Source of the DNA: Ensifer adhaerens
GTDB lineage: Bacteria > Pseudomonadota > Alphaproteobacteria > Rhizobiales > Rhizobiaceae
DNA: 52,890 nt
Reading direction: 5' to 3'
Assembly (NCBI RefSeq): GCF_002940685.1
Contig: NZ_PNFP01000029.1
Location: 1 to 52,890, forward strand
The position numbers and the translations under genes were made by a program. The notes under the pieces were generated by a model. That model saw nothing but the letters and a program-made list of their open reading frames with translations, did no database searches and was not told the DNA's origin. Below are positions 24,493 through 33,755 of this stretch, piece after piece; the first letter of the stretch is position 1; every line of letters starts with the position of its first letter.

Positions 24493-26058
24493 TCACCGCC
24501 AGCCGCAATCCCATGGTTGCCCTCGCGCCGTGCGGTGGCAGGCAAAGGCGCGGCCGCAGGAATGGGTGGCGGCGATCGTCGTGCGGCCGCGGCCCGAACC
24601 CGACCCGCGCGCAAACATCTGCCGGAAGGCGACGTTGGCATTGGCGGGGCAGTTGGCAAAGCTCTTCTTCTGCAACTCAGCCGGCGGGGTGATCGTGCGC
24701 GTGCCCGTGCTCTTCTCAGGTGTCTTGGCAGTGCCTTGTGTCTCGCCCGGTTGCGGCAGCTTGGCCTCACGCCGGATCGTGACGCAGCGGCCGTCCTTCG
24801 CCTCCTGATTACGCGCGCAGGCAAGCGGGCAGACCCGCTGCTTTTCCGCCTTCAGCCGGTCGAGCACCGCGTTCGAAGGTTCTAGTGTCGCAAGCTGAAG
24901 TTTCCCGTGTTTGGCATAGGCCTCCAGCGCCTTGCGACTGCCGGCGCCCCAGAGCCCATCCTCACCACCGGCGCGACAGCCGAGGCGGTTGAGCTCCACC
25001 TGCACGGAACGGGCGAGCGCACGGCCGGTGGTCGCGTCCGGTTCGGCGCTGACTGCCGGGTCGGCGAGCGCCGCCGCACCGCCATCCGGCGCCACAGTCG
25101 TAGCGTCAGGCGTCGCGGCCGCCCGCTCGATGATCTGGATCTTGGCCCTGGCGAGCGATGCGAAGACGCCTTGCGGATACTGCTGCAGATAGGCGTCGAA
25201 GAGGTCGCGGTCGGTGGCGTTCTTGATCGTATCCCAATAGGCAAGTTCGGCGGCCTGCTCCCCATTCTTCTCCTCGGCGGGGGTCGGTTCGTTTCCTGTC
25301 GCCGGCTTCAGCACCACCTCGCCGGTCAGCGAGGAATTGTCCCAGGGCACCTGCCTGCCGCCGGTCGCCGCCAGAACGTCGCGGCGCACGTCGATCAGTT
25401 CGCGGGTAATGTCGCGTCCCGGCTGGCCGAGATGCTTCAGCAGCGCCGATGTGAACGGCGAATTGCGCCCGCTGCCGTCGAGCGCCACGTTGCCGGGCTG
25501 GGTGGCAAAGGCGATCAGCGTGCCGATGCCGGTGCCGATCTTGGCAAGACCGCGGCCGACGGAGGCCGAGCGCGTGCCCATGGAGCGGGCGAGATTGACG
25601 GCAAGCGGATTGTCGCGGCAGGCGTCGAGCAGCACCACATTGACCCGCGTGCTGCGCTCCATCGCCGTCAGGATCAGGTTCATCGGCACCGCCTCGAATT
25701 CGAGATCGACCTGGGAGGCGAGCCTGGCATCGACCGGCGCCAGGTAGTTTTCGCCATCCACCTGAAGGCCATGGCCGGCATAGTAGAAGAGCGCCAGGTC
25801 CGCACCGTCGAGCCGGCCGACAAAGTCGCGCACCGCCCGGCGCACGCCCGAGAGGTCGAGGTCCCGGCCGCTCACCACTTCGAAGCCAAGCGCTTCGAGC
25901 TTGGCGACCATGTCGGCGGCATCGTTGCCGGGGTTGGGCAAGGGCGCGACGTTCTGATAGGCGGCGTTGCCGATGACCAGCGCCACGCGCTTTTCGGCCA
26001 GCGCCTGCGACGCTGAAAGCAGCAGCAACAGCGACAAGGCGATGCGAAGGAACGGCAT
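24493..26058 (-). CDS. Secreted caspase-like protease (orthocaspase)
   Basis: This 521-residue protein has a Sec signal peptide (about 1-21, ending SASQALA). A caspase/metacaspase p20 fold follows (about 22-240) with the catalytic His96 in FYYAGHG and Cys147 in LLDACRDN. The middle holds a helical linker (YWDTIKNATDRDLFDAYLQQYPQGVFASLAR). A peptidoglycan-binding-like segment comes next (VQVELNRLGCRAGGEDGLWG), then a Cys-containing C-terminal tail. Metacaspases cleave after Arg/Lys; location in the periplasm and target are inference. ATG at 26058 has GGAGGGG upstream. Confidence 0.88.
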   Translation of the reverse strand: MPFLRIALSLLLLLSASQALAEKRVALVIGNAAYQNVAPLPNPGNDAADMVAKLEALGFEVVSGRDLDLSGVRRAVRDFVGRLDGADLALFYYAGHGLQVDGENYLAPVDARLASQVDLEFEAVPMNLILTAMERSTRVNVVLLDACRDNPLAVNLARSMGTRSASVGRGLAKIGTGIGTLIAFATQPGNVALDGSGRNSPFTSALLKHLGQPGRDITRELIDVRRDVLAATGGRQVPWDNSSLTGEVVLKPATGNEPTPAEEKNGEQAAELAYWDTIKNATDRDLFDAYLQQYPQGVFASLARAKIQIIERAAATPDATTVAPDGGAAALADPAVSAEPDATTGRALARSVQVELNRLGCRAGGEDGLWGAGSRKALEAYAKHGKLQLATLEPSNAVLDRLKAEKQRVCPLACARNQEAKDGRCVTIRREAKLPQPGETQGTAKTPEKSTGTRTITPPAELQKKSFANCPANANVAFRQMFARGSGSGRGRTTIAATHSCGRAFACHRTARGQPWDCGWR

Positions 26059-26428
26059 GGCTCCCCTCCGGCATTCCGCTGGCGATCGCAACGTCGCGCG
26101 CGTCGGCCCTATGGTCAAGCACGCTACCGGCAACGACCTGCGTCACTACGGGGTCATGCGCTTCAGCCCCCGCTCCCTGTCATAACGAACGAAGCGGGCC
26201 GTTCATTCAATCATCCAATGGGATTAGGCCCTGTTCGGGACCTATGCACTGCGCGGCGAGGCAGGCGTTCGAAAGGTTGCGCGTCCGCTCAACCTGCCCG
26301 GTTTCCCCTGGGTGAGCACGGGCTGAAGCGCCGCTTCGAGGATCGAATGCGCGCGGCTGCCGACAGATTTTCGGGATTGCCGGCAACGACATGGCGGGTC
26401 AGCCGCACCGTTGCCGGGAGATGGAGAC
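26059..26428. other. Intergenic region, nothing recognised
   Basis: This 370-bp stretch lies between the caspase gene start and the stop codon of the small exported protein, so it contains the caspase promoter (minus strand). Short frames such as 26207-26392 have no ribosome binding site or family signal. No tRNA-like or terminator structure stood out. Confidence 0.45.
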
Positions 26429-26722
26429 TTACTTGACGACGACGTTGCCGTTGACGATCTCGACATCCTCGTCGCCCTGCAGGCCGATCCGGTCGCCGCT
26501 AGGCGCGGTCACGAAACAGCCGCTCGGGCAGATCATTTCGGTCGCGCCGGATGCAATCGCCACTTCCACGCGGCTTTCCCCCTCGACGACGATCAGGACG
26601 GCGGTCTCGCTGTCCTTGTTGGTCACGGTCGCGGCGGAGGCCGCCTCCGCCGCCAAGACCCCGGTCACCAGGACGCCGGAAAGCAAAGCAATTACAAACT
26701 TCTTCATTGCCCATCGGCGCAT
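26429..26722 (-). CDS. Small exported hypothetical protein
   Basis: This 97-residue protein (92 if translation begins at Met6, 26707) has a clear signal peptide (MKKFVIALLSGVLVTGVLAAEAASA). The mature part is about 66 residues of alternating Val/Ile/Thr and acidic residues with a Cys pair (MICPSGCFV) that may form a disulphide; it looks all-beta. No family was recognised. The first Met has a purine-rich stretch (GAGAGGGCGG) upstream and is given as the start. Neighbours do not suggest a role. Confidence 0.65.
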   Translation of the reverse strand: MRRWAMKKFVIALLSGVLVTGVLAAEAASAATVTNKDSETAVLIVVEGESRVEVAIASGATEMICPSGCFVTAPSGDRIGLQGDEDVEIVNGNVVVK

Positions 26723-26876
26723 GAAGGCGCCGCCCTCTCGTCGAGCCGGCCGCCTCGTCGGTTTCGCGACGCTGCGCCGGCCACCTCTTCAGCCGATGAC
26801 CAGCGTAGTCGGTCACCAGAGGAATTGCATGCTTTTTATGGCAGGCCGGCTGAATAGTGGCTGAATGGTCCGTTTA

Positions 26877-29684
26877 TCAGCGGTTTGGGTTTGAGCGGCG
26901 GCCGGTAGCCCGGCGACCGCTTGCGCCCTCCACTTCGCGCTCCTCGTCGAGAGGCGCCGCCGAGGCCGTCTTCTTGTCCGAAGCGGTCGTCTTGGAAGCC
27001 GCCCTTTCCTCGGCGGAGGTGGCGCCCTTCGGCTCCCCAACCTGCTCCGGGTGGTGGCTTTCGATGCCCGTCTGATCCTCGACCGGCACGTCCTCGATCT
27101 TGACCGGGAACGGCGCACCGATGCCCTCGTCGCGGAAGCGCTCGTAGATCGAGATGCGCAGGTCGTTGCGCACGCCGCCGCCGGTCAGCACGTCGGCGAC
27201 ATAGATGCGGAGCTCGAAGTTCATGCGCTCGTCGCCAAAGGCGGTGAAGCCGACGCTCGGCGACGGGTTCTTCAACACCATCGGATGGGCAGCGGCGATT
27301 TCGGAAAGCAGCGCCATGATCCGGCGCGGATCGCTGGCATAGGTGACGGTGATGGCGATCTCAGAGCGGCCGAGCTTGTTGCGGTGCGTCCAGTTGCCAA
27401 CCGACGCGTTGATGAGCAGCGAGTTCGGCATCATGATCGACTGGTGCTGGAAGGTCTCGATCTCGGTCGCGCGCACCGAGATGCGCTTGACGAAGCCTTC
27501 GGTCGTGCCGCTGACGATCCAGTCGCCCACCTTGAACGGCCGCTCGACCAGCAGGATCAGCCCGGAGACGAAGTTCGAGACGATGTTCTGCAGGCCGAAA
27601 CCGACGCCGAGCGAGAGGGCACCGGCGACGAGCGCGAGATTTGAGAGGTCGATGCCCGCCGCCGACAGGCCGATGAGGCCGGCAAGACCGACGCCGGTGT
27701 AGCCGATGCCGGTGCGGATCGAGTTGCGCACGCCCGCATCGACCCGGCTGCGCGCCATGATGTTGCCGTCGATCCAGCGCTGGACGAAGCGAGTGACGAC
27801 GTAACCAAGCGCAAAGAACAGGATGCCGGCAAAAATGCCGACCAGCGAAATGGTGATCGAGCCGATCTTGATCTCGGTCACCATCCTATAGGCCCAGGAC
27901 TCGATGTCGGCGATCTGGAAGTTCCACTGCAACAGGATCAGCGGAATGAAGAACACGAAAACGAGTGCGTAGATACTCAAGCCGGCGGCAAGCCCGATCT
28001 GGTCGAGCGCGACCTGCTCGAGATTGTAGCGCCGCTCGAGATAGCGCCCGGCCGAAGTCTCGCCGAACGCTCCCTGCTTGGCGACCGCCCGGCCGGTGAG
28101 GATACCGATATACATCGTCACCATGATCGCGCCGGTGATGATGATCTGCGTAGCGATGAAGCGGGCAAGGCCGACATAACCGGACACGGCCGCAATGATC
28201 AGCGAAGCGCCGATCGCAAGCAGCGTGAAGGACACCACCTTAGGCCAGGCACGGCCGTGCGCATCGAAGGACTCGTCCTTTCTGAGCATCGGCTTGATCC
28301 AGGCCGACGCCATGATGATGAGGCCAATGACGATGGAGGCGATGTAGCTCTTGACCACCGTCAGCACCACCGGCGAGCCAAGCGCCTCGCTGACGCCGCC
28401 GAAGAGGTAATCGAGACCGTTGACCAGCGCCATGGCGAAGATGGCGATCATCAGCATTCTGGCGCCACGATCGGACACCCGGACGAGCCGCCAGCGTGAG
28501 TCGCGCGGCGACAACACCGCCTGAGCGAGCCTCGTCACGAAGAAGACGACGACGGCGACCCCGAGCGTGATTGCAATGATCGGCGCGATATCGGAACGCA
28601 GCACATTGAAGCCGCGCAGGAACAGGAAGCTCGAGACCGCGAAGGCGGCCGAGGCAATCGTCGGTATCAGCGTCGACCAGAAGGCGACCGAGAGCCGCCG
28701 GAAGTAGCTCGGCTCCTCATCGGTGATGTCATGCTCGATCAGCGGGCGAAAGAGCCTGCGGCTGCCCGAAAGGAAGACGAGCGCGGCCAGCAGCGACAGG
28801 AACAGCGCCGTCAGGAGCGGCACGCGCTTGTAATTCCAGGCAAAGCTCAGCCAGCTCCCGACGCTGCGCGACAGCACCCGGGTTTCGTCCGCCGTCGCCG
28901 TCAGCGCATCGTCGAACATTCCGGTCGACACTTCGGTGTTCTTCAGGAGCGTGTTGGAAAACAGAGCGCGCCGGGTCGCGGTAATGGCGTTGGAGAGCTT
29001 CGTCGCCTGCACCGACAGGCCTTCGGCCTCGCCGGTCAGCGCGTTGATCGCGCCGCGCTCGGCCATCAGCCGCTTGCGCTCGGCGGTCACGATGTCGGCC
29101 TCCGCCGGCTGCCCCTCGCCCGGCGGATCGCCGAGTTCGGTCAGCCGCGCCTTGATCTCGTCGAGACGCGGGCGGGTCGAGACCGAGACGCCGATGATCT
29201 GCTTGGCGAGCGCATCGACCTGAACCTTGAGGTCGGCAAGCACGATGTCGTCGTCCTTGGCTTTCTCAACGCGTTCGGTCAGCGCCCTCAGTTCCTCGCC
29301 CGCCTTGGTAAGTTGCTCGGCCGCCTGGCTCTGGGCTGGCGGCGTGGCATCTGCCGGCACGCCATCGGCCGCCGGCTGGGCATTCTGGGCAGGCTGGGTG
29401 GTTGTCGCCGCAGGTTCGGCGGCACCGGGGGTCGCCCCGTTCTCCGCTGGCTGCGCCTCCTGCGCCGCTTTTCCGTCAGCGGGCTGGGTGGCGGTCTGGG
29501 ACGATTGTGCCCCTTGCGGCGATTGCGCCGGCTGCGCCGATTTCTGGCCAGCTTGCCCGTTTGCCTGTGCGGTTTGTTGCGCTGTCGGCTGTGCCGCCTT
29601 CTGGGCCATGACCGGGCCGCCCATGGCAAGCGCCAGCAGGCAGACGAGAATGGCAGGCAGTTTTCCGACAGAACGCAATTTCAT
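26877..29684 (-). CDS. Large MscS-family mechanosensitive channel with DUF3772-like domain
   Basis: This 935-residue inner-membrane protein has a signal peptide (about 1-27), a low-complexity Ala/Gln/Pro-rich periplasmic stretch (about 28-130) and a helical periplasmic domain of DUF3772 type. About ten transmembrane helices follow, then the MscS core (about 640-870), whose pore helix is NLALVAGALSLGVGFGLQ followed by VSNFVSGLILL and the beta domain (VKRISVRATEIETF). The C-terminal tail is charged. Such channels release solutes on osmotic downshock. The Gln/Ala linker is not needed for gating in family members and may span the cell wall region. Confidence 0.92.
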   Translation of the reverse strand: MKLRSVGKLPAILVCLLALAMGGPVMAQKAAQPTAQQTAQANGQAGQKSAQPAQSPQGAQSSQTATQPADGKAAQEAQPAENGATPGAAEPAATTTQPAQNAQPAADGVPADATPPAQSQAAEQLTKAGEELRALTERVEKAKDDDIVLADLKVQVDALAKQIIGVSVSTRPRLDEIKARLTELGDPPGEGQPAEADIVTAERKRLMAERGAINALTGEAEGLSVQATKLSNAITATRRALFSNTLLKNTEVSTGMFDDALTATADETRVLSRSVGSWLSFAWNYKRVPLLTALFLSLLAALVFLSGSRRLFRPLIEHDITDEEPSYFRRLSVAFWSTLIPTIASAAFAVSSFLFLRGFNVLRSDIAPIIAITLGVAVVVFFVTRLAQAVLSPRDSRWRLVRVSDRGARMLMIAIFAMALVNGLDYLFGGVSEALGSPVVLTVVKSYIASIVIGLIIMASAWIKPMLRKDESFDAHGRAWPKVVSFTLLAIGASLIIAAVSGYVGLARFIATQIIITGAIMVTMYIGILTGRAVAKQGAFGETSAGRYLERRYNLEQVALDQIGLAAGLSIYALVFVFFIPLILLQWNFQIADIESWAYRMVTEIKIGSITISLVGIFAGILFFALGYVVTRFVQRWIDGNIMARSRVDAGVRNSIRTGIGYTGVGLAGLIGLSAAGIDLSNLALVAGALSLGVGFGLQNIVSNFVSGLILLVERPFKVGDWIVSGTTEGFVKRISVRATEIETFQHQSIMMPNSLLINASVGNWTHRNKLGRSEIAITVTYASDPRRIMALLSEIAAAHPMVLKNPSPSVGFTAFGDERMNFELRIYVADVLTGGGVRNDLRISIYERFRDEGIGAPFPVKIEDVPVEDQTGIESHHPEQVGEPKGATSAEERAASKTTASDKKTASAAPLDEEREVEGASGRRATGRRSNPNR

Positions 29685-29810
29685 GATCCTTGCAGATTGA
29701 GACCGTGGCCCGGAATCGCTCCGGCCGTCTTCACGTTTCGATGTGAATACGAAAGACGGCGGAAAGATGCAAAGAACGGCAATAAATCGCCGCCGGGGCC
29801 TGCTTTTCCG

Positions 29811-30368
29811 CTAAAACCCGGCGCCGGGCTCTGCCAGATAGGCAAGCTCGGCCTCGCTCGACGTCCGCGCGAGGAAAGCGTTGCGATGCGGGAAGCGGCC
29901 GTAGGTCTCGATCACCTCGCGGTGCCGGATGGCATAGTCGAGATAATCGGCATCGCCGAGCTCGGTAAAAAGCTTCACCGACAACGTCTGGTCGGTCAGG
30001 TTCTCCGAATGCTCGAAAGGCAGATAGACGAAGGCGCGCCATTCCGGCTTGATCGCCATGTCGGCCCCGGCGCCGACGGCAAGCTTGGCCTCGTGCAGCG
30101 CCAGGCAATCGGTCGCAAAGGCGAGCGGCGTGCCGCGATACATGTTGCGCGGCATCTGGTCGAGCAGCACGATCGCCGCCAGCCGGTTTTCCGGCGTTGC
30201 CCGCCAGATCTCCCCGACGCCGCGGGCAAGGGCCAGATGCGACGCCTGGAAGCGGCGGATGCAGGTCTGGTCCAGCGCGTGGCTCGTCCCGAACCAGTCG
30301 TCATAGGTGAGTTCGCCGAACCAGAAGTTCAAAACGTCCTCGGGCGTGCAGATGTCAGCTTCGTTCAT
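29811..30368 (-). CDS. DUF924 family protein
   Basis: This is a 185-residue soluble all-helical protein of the DUF924/COG3803 family. Signatures are EDVLNFWFGEL near the start, then ATPENRLAAIVLLDQMPRNMYRGTPLAFATD, YLPFEHSENLTDQ, and FPHRNAFLARTSSEAELAYL at the end. The function is unknown; the fold is TPR-like. ATG at 30368 is preceded by GAGGAAC. The frame stays open to 30908, but that part is antisense to the permease gene. Confidence 0.9.
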   Translation of the reverse strand: MNEADICTPEDVLNFWFGELTYDDWFGTSHALDQTCIRRFQASHLALARGVGEIWRATPENRLAAIVLLDQMPRNMYRGTPLAFATDCLALHEAKLAVGAGADMAIKPEWRAFVYLPFEHSENLTDQTLSVKLFTELGDADYLDYAIRHREVIETYGRFPHRNAFLARTSSEAELAYLAEPGAGF

Positions 30369-30487
30369 GTGTTCCTCATGCGGCCAGGCCGCCGATGTCT
30401 CGGCCCCACGTCCCGCTATGACATAGGCCCGGATCGATCCGCGTCCATATGGCAGATGTCCATAAGCGGTATCCGCCCCTACACGCC

Positions 30488-31555
30488 TTACGCGCGTCGC
30501 TTCAGGATGGCAATGAAGGCGATGCCGCCGACGAGCCCGGTGACGACCCCGATCGGCATGTCCTCCGGCGCCATGATGACGCGTGCGGCAAGATCCGCAA
30601 GGATCAGCGTCAGCGCCCCGAAGAAGGCCGACAGCGGAATGACCCGGACGTTGTCGCTGCCGGCGAGCAGCCGCACGAAATGCGGCACCATCAGCCCGAC
30701 GAAGCCGATCGCGCCGGAAAAGGCGACCATCACCCCGGTCAGAAGAGCCGTGACGACAAACAGCGTCAGCCGGAACCGGCGCACGGGAACACCGAGCGTC
30801 ATCGCCGTTTCGTCGCCCATGGCAAGCGCATTGATCTCGCGCGCCCGGATGGAGAGCCAGCCGAGCGAGGCGAAAAGCACCAGGCCGGGATAGACGAGCT
30901 GCGACCATTGGGCCAGGCCAAGGCCGCCGAGCATCCAGAAGATCACCGTATGCGTCGCCCTCGGATCCCCCAAGAAAATCATGAGGTTGCCGATGGATGT
31001 TAAGACGAAGGCGACGGCGACGCCGGCAAGCACCAGCCGGTCGGCGCTGCTGCAGAGCACGCGCGATACGAAGGCGACGAGCACGGTAGCAAGAAGCGCG
31101 CCGGCAAAGGCAAAGAGCGGTACCGTGGCAAGCCCGAGGATCAGCCCGGTGTGCAGCAGCGCCACGATCGCGCCGAGCGCGCCGCCGGAGGACACGCCGA
31201 GCAGATGCGGATCGGCGAGCGGGTTGCGCGTGACCGACTGCAGCACGGCGCCGGTGAGCCCGAGACCGGCGCCGACGAGGCCCGCCAGCATGACGCGCGG
31301 CAGGCGCACGTCCCAGACGATGCTCTCGCGCCCGGCCGACCAGACGACGTCGACGCTTCCGGGCGAAATCTTGCTGGCGATGATCGACCAGACGGTGGCA
31401 ACCGGGATCGGCGCGGAACCGAGCGACACGGCGACCGTGACGGTCAAGGCAAGCAACAAAAGCGCCGCCATGAAACCGGCGCCCGCCTTCAGCGCCCGCG
31501 CCGGTGCTAGACGTGGAACGGCGACGGGACCGGGCGACGCATCCTCAGCCAGCAT
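30488..31555 (-). CDS. btuC: FecCD/BtuC-type ABC transporter permease
   Basis: This 355-residue inner-membrane permease of the iron-siderophore/cobalamin class has about ten helices. Motifs include LRLPRVMLAGLVGAGLGLTGAVLQSVTRNPLADPHLLGVSSGGALGA in its conserved first half and GFVGLMVPHFVRLLAGSDN in the cytoplasmic coupling region. It is the last gene of the operon, starting 3 bp after the binding-protein stop codon. The cobalamin riboswitch at the head of the operon makes corrinoid uptake likely, although the family also imports siderophores. The symbol reflects that context. Confidence 0.88.
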   Translation of the reverse strand: MLAEDASPGPVAVPRLAPARALKAGAGFMAALLLLALTVTVAVSLGSAPIPVATVWSIIASKISPGSVDVVWSAGRESIVWDVRLPRVMLAGLVGAGLGLTGAVLQSVTRNPLADPHLLGVSSGGALGAIVALLHTGLILGLATVPLFAFAGALLATVLVAFVSRVLCSSADRLVLAGVAVAFVLTSIGNLMIFLGDPRATHTVIFWMLGGLGLAQWSQLVYPGLVLFASLGWLSIRAREINALAMGDETAMTLGVPVRRFRLTLFVVTALLTGVMVAFSGAIGFVGLMVPHFVRLLAGSDNVRVIPLSAFFGALTLILADLAARVIMAPEDMPIGVVTGLVGGIAFIAILKRRA

Positions 31556-31558
31556 CGC

Positions 31559-32512
31559 TTACAGGCCTTGCCCGTAAAAGGTCTTGGCAAGCCTGGCAAT
31601 GGCGTCGATGTTGCGCGGGCCCGGCGTCGCCTCGACATAGTCGAGCACGACGAAACGATCGTTCCTGACGGCATCGACGTTCTTGAAGGCCGGGTTGTCC
31701 TTCATGAAGGCGATCTTGTCCTCGGCCGTCACCTCGCCGTAGTTGACGATCACCACGACCTCCGGGTCGCGCTCGATCACCGGCTCCCAGGAGACCTCGA
31801 CCCAGCTCTTTTCCACGTCGTCCATGATGTTGACGCCGCCGGCGGCCTCGATCATCGCCGTCGGAATGCCGAAGCGGCCCGAGGTAAAGGGTTTCTCCTC
31901 GCCGGAATCATAGACGAAGACGCGCACCGGTTTTTCCGTTCCGGCGGATGCCTTGGTGATCTCGGCGAGCTGGCGGCGATAGCCGTCGACCAGCGCTTGC
32001 GCCCGGTCCTCGACGCCGAAGATGCGGCCGAGATTGAGAAGATCGACGAACATGTCGTCCATATCAGGCTTGGCCTTCGCCATGATGTGGATGCAGCTCT
32101 CAGTCAGTTCGTAGACGTTGATCTTGAAGGGCGCCAAGGTCTCGGGCGTGACCTCTCCGCCGACCTTCATGCCGTAGTTCCAGCCGGCAAAGAAGAAATC
32201 GGCATCGGCATTGAGCAGCACCTCCTTGGTCGGATATTTCTCCGCCAGCTCCGGCAGTTCCTTCACCCCCTCGCGCAGCTTCTCGTCGAGCGTCTTCCAG
32301 CCGGACACGCCGGTGTAGCCGACCATGCGGTCCTGCAGCCGGAGCGCCAGCATCATCTCCACCAGGTTGACGTCGTTGGCGATCGCACGCTTCGGCGCGG
32401 CGTCGAAGGTCACTTCGCGGTTGCAGCTCTTGACGGTGACCGGATAGGCGAGCGCCGGGGTGGCGGCCGCGATGAGCAACAGAAGAGCAGTTGGGGCAAT
32501 GTTGATCTTCAT
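31559..32512 (-). CDS. btuF: BtuF-type periplasmic binding protein
   Basis: This is a 317-residue periplasmic protein with a signal peptide (about 1-22) and a PF01497-type two-lobe binding fold with a rigid helix between lobes. Typical parts are YPVTVKSCNREVTFDAAPKR and the strands DVNLVEMMLALRLQDRMVGYTG, PEVVVIVNYGE and DRFVVLDYVEATPGP. Its start overlaps the end of the ATPase gene by four bases (ATGA), so they are translationally coupled. The riboswitch-led operon argues for cobalamin or a related corrinoid. Confidence 0.88.
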   Translation of the reverse strand: MKINIAPTALLLLIAAATPALAYPVTVKSCNREVTFDAAPKRAIANDVNLVEMMLALRLQDRMVGYTGVSGWKTLDEKLREGVKELPELAEKYPTKEVLLNADADFFFAGWNYGMKVGGEVTPETLAPFKINVYELTESCIHIMAKAKPDMDDMFVDLLNLGRIFGVEDRAQALVDGYRRQLAEITKASAGTEKPVRVFVYDSGEEKPFTSGRFGIPTAMIEAAGGVNIMDDVEKSWVEVSWEPVIERDPEVVVIVNYGEVTAEDKIAFMKDNPAFKNVDAVRNDRFVVLDYVEATPGPRNIDAIARLAKTFYGQGL

Positions 32513-33312
32513 GAAATGGATCCCTGTCGAGGAAGTGAAAAGGAAAAACGGGCGCCGCCGGCGGCAGCATTGTGAACGGTGGCGTTGACGCCGAAGGCGG
32601 CCGACAGCTCCCGGGGCCTCAGCACGTCTTCGGGCGAGCCGAAGGCCGTCAGTCGCCCGGCGGTCAGGATCGCGACGTCAGTCGCAAACTCGGCGGCGAG
32701 ATTGATGTCGTGCAGCGTCGAGACGATCGTCAACTTCAGCGTCTGCAAGAGCTCGAGGATTTCGAGCTGGTGGCGGATGTCGAGATGGTTCGTCGGCTCG
32801 TCGAGGATGATGATGCGCGGTTCCTGCGCCAGCGCGCGGGCGATCAGCACCCGCTGCTTCTCACCGCCCGAAAGTGTGGCGAACTGGCGGCCGGCAAGAT
32901 GGCCGAGATCAAGATGCGCGAGCGCATGCTGCACCCGCTCGCGATCGAAATCGCTCCAGCCGCTCAAGCCCTCCCGCCGCGGGATGCGTCCCATCATCAC
33001 GACGTCGCGCACGCTGAAGGGAAAATCGCCCGGCATCTCCTGCAAGACTACGGCGATTGTTCTTGCCGCCTCGCGCGCCGAGATCGACCAGAGGTCGACG
33101 CCGTCGACCGAAATGCGGCCCGCATTCGGCTGCACCGCCCGGTAGAGGCAGCGCAGAAGAGAGGTCTTGCCGGCGCCGTTCGGCCCGAGGATCGCAAGCC
33201 GGCTGCCGGCCTCGATCGCAAAGCCGATGTCGTTGACCAGCGTCAGACCGGCGCGAGGCCCCCAGTGGAGACCTTCGACCCGCAACGCCGCTCCTGTCGC
33301 GTGGCAGCTCAT
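32509..33312 (-). CDS. btuD: FecE/BtuD-type ABC transporter ATP-binding protein
   Basis: This is a 267-residue ATPase. It has Walker A (GPNGAGKT), the Q-loop region (VVLQEMPGDFPFSVRDVVMMGRIP), the signature LSGGEKQR, Walker B (IIILDEPTNHLD) and the switch His (STLHDINLA), all of the siderophore/B12 subclass. It starts 22 bp after the DUF1636 stop. The ATG is preceded seven bases upstream by nine consecutive G on the coding strand instead of a normal AGGAG site. It couples to the BtuF- and BtuC-type genes downstream. Confidence 0.92.
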   Translation of the reverse strand: MSCHATGAALRVEGLHWGPRAGLTLVNDIGFAIEAGSRLAILGPNGAGKTSLLRCLYRAVQPNAGRISVDGVDLWSISAREAARTIAVVLQEMPGDFPFSVRDVVMMGRIPRREGLSGWSDFDRERVQHALAHLDLGHLAGRQFATLSGGEKQRVLIARALAQEPRIIILDEPTNHLDIRHQLEILELLQTLKLTIVSTLHDINLAAEFATDVAILTAGRLTAFGSPEDVLRPRELSAAFGVNATVHNAAAGGARFSFSLPRQGSIS

Positions 33313-33319
33313 GGGTTGA

Positions 33320-33328
33320 CCCCCCCCC
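33320..33328 (-). repeat. G9 homopolymer at the btuD ribosome binding site
   Basis: Nine consecutive C on the plus strand read as G9 on the coding strand, seven bases before the ATG at 33312. It serves as the only purine-rich site for that start. Homopolymers of this length can change length by replication slippage. Confidence 0.7.
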
Positions 33329-33334
33329 GCGCCG

Positions 33335-33748
33335 TCATTGGAAATGCCCGCCGAGATCTTCGGAGACGAGCATGGCGGCAGGAATGCGGGCCAGCGTCTT
33401 GCCTTTCAGGCCGCGCGGCCGCTCTGCCGCCCGCGTCATGCCATCGCCACGCGCGGCATAGGTTGCGGCAAAGCTGACGAGATCGTCGATGTCCTCCTCC
33501 GGCGAAACGTCGCCGAAGAGATAGGTCGCCTTTCCCGTCGCCTGGAAGGCGATGGTGCAGGGCCGCGTGCAGGCCGCCATGCAGACAGTGCCGGCAATCG
33601 AGAAGTCACGGTCGAGCGGCGCGCCGAGCGCGGCAATGCTGCCGTTGAGCCGCTTGATCAGCTCGGCACCGGGCGCGCATGGCGCCCCGGTGAAGCGGCA
33701 ATCGGTGCAGACCGTTATCTTGTGCTGTCGGGATTTCGGCTCAGCCAT
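33335..33748 (-). CDS. DUF1636 Cys-rich ferredoxin-like protein
   Basis: This is a 137-residue soluble protein with six conserved-looking Cys: Cys14, Cys17 and Cys24 (CTDCRFTGAPC) and Cys56, Cys60 and Cys64 (CMAACTRPC). The spacing recalls thioredoxin-fold [2Fe-2S] ferredoxins, and the family (COG5469) is annotated as predicted metal-binding. It is the first gene after the cobalamin riboswitch, and its ribosome binding site lies in the sequestering hairpin at 33756-33778. ATG at 33748 has GGAGAGAG upstream. A role in B12 or cobalt handling is inferred from context only. Confidence 0.85.
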   Translation of the reverse strand: MAEPKSRQHKITVCTDCRFTGAPCAPGAELIKRLNGSIAALGAPLDRDFSIAGTVCMAACTRPCTIAFQATGKATYLFGDVSPEEDIDDLVSFAATYAARGDGMTRAAERPRGLKGKTLARIPAAMLVSEDLGGHFQ

Positions 33749-33755
33749 CGTCTCT

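Noticed and set aside
26207..26466. Small minus-strand frames (61 and 74 aa)
   Set aside because: No ribosome binding site, no hydrophobic or family pattern, and partly overlapping the end of the small exported gene.
28731..30893. 720-aa plus-strand open frame
   Set aside because: It is antisense to the MscS and DUF924 genes and the permease end; composition follows the opposite-strand codon bias.
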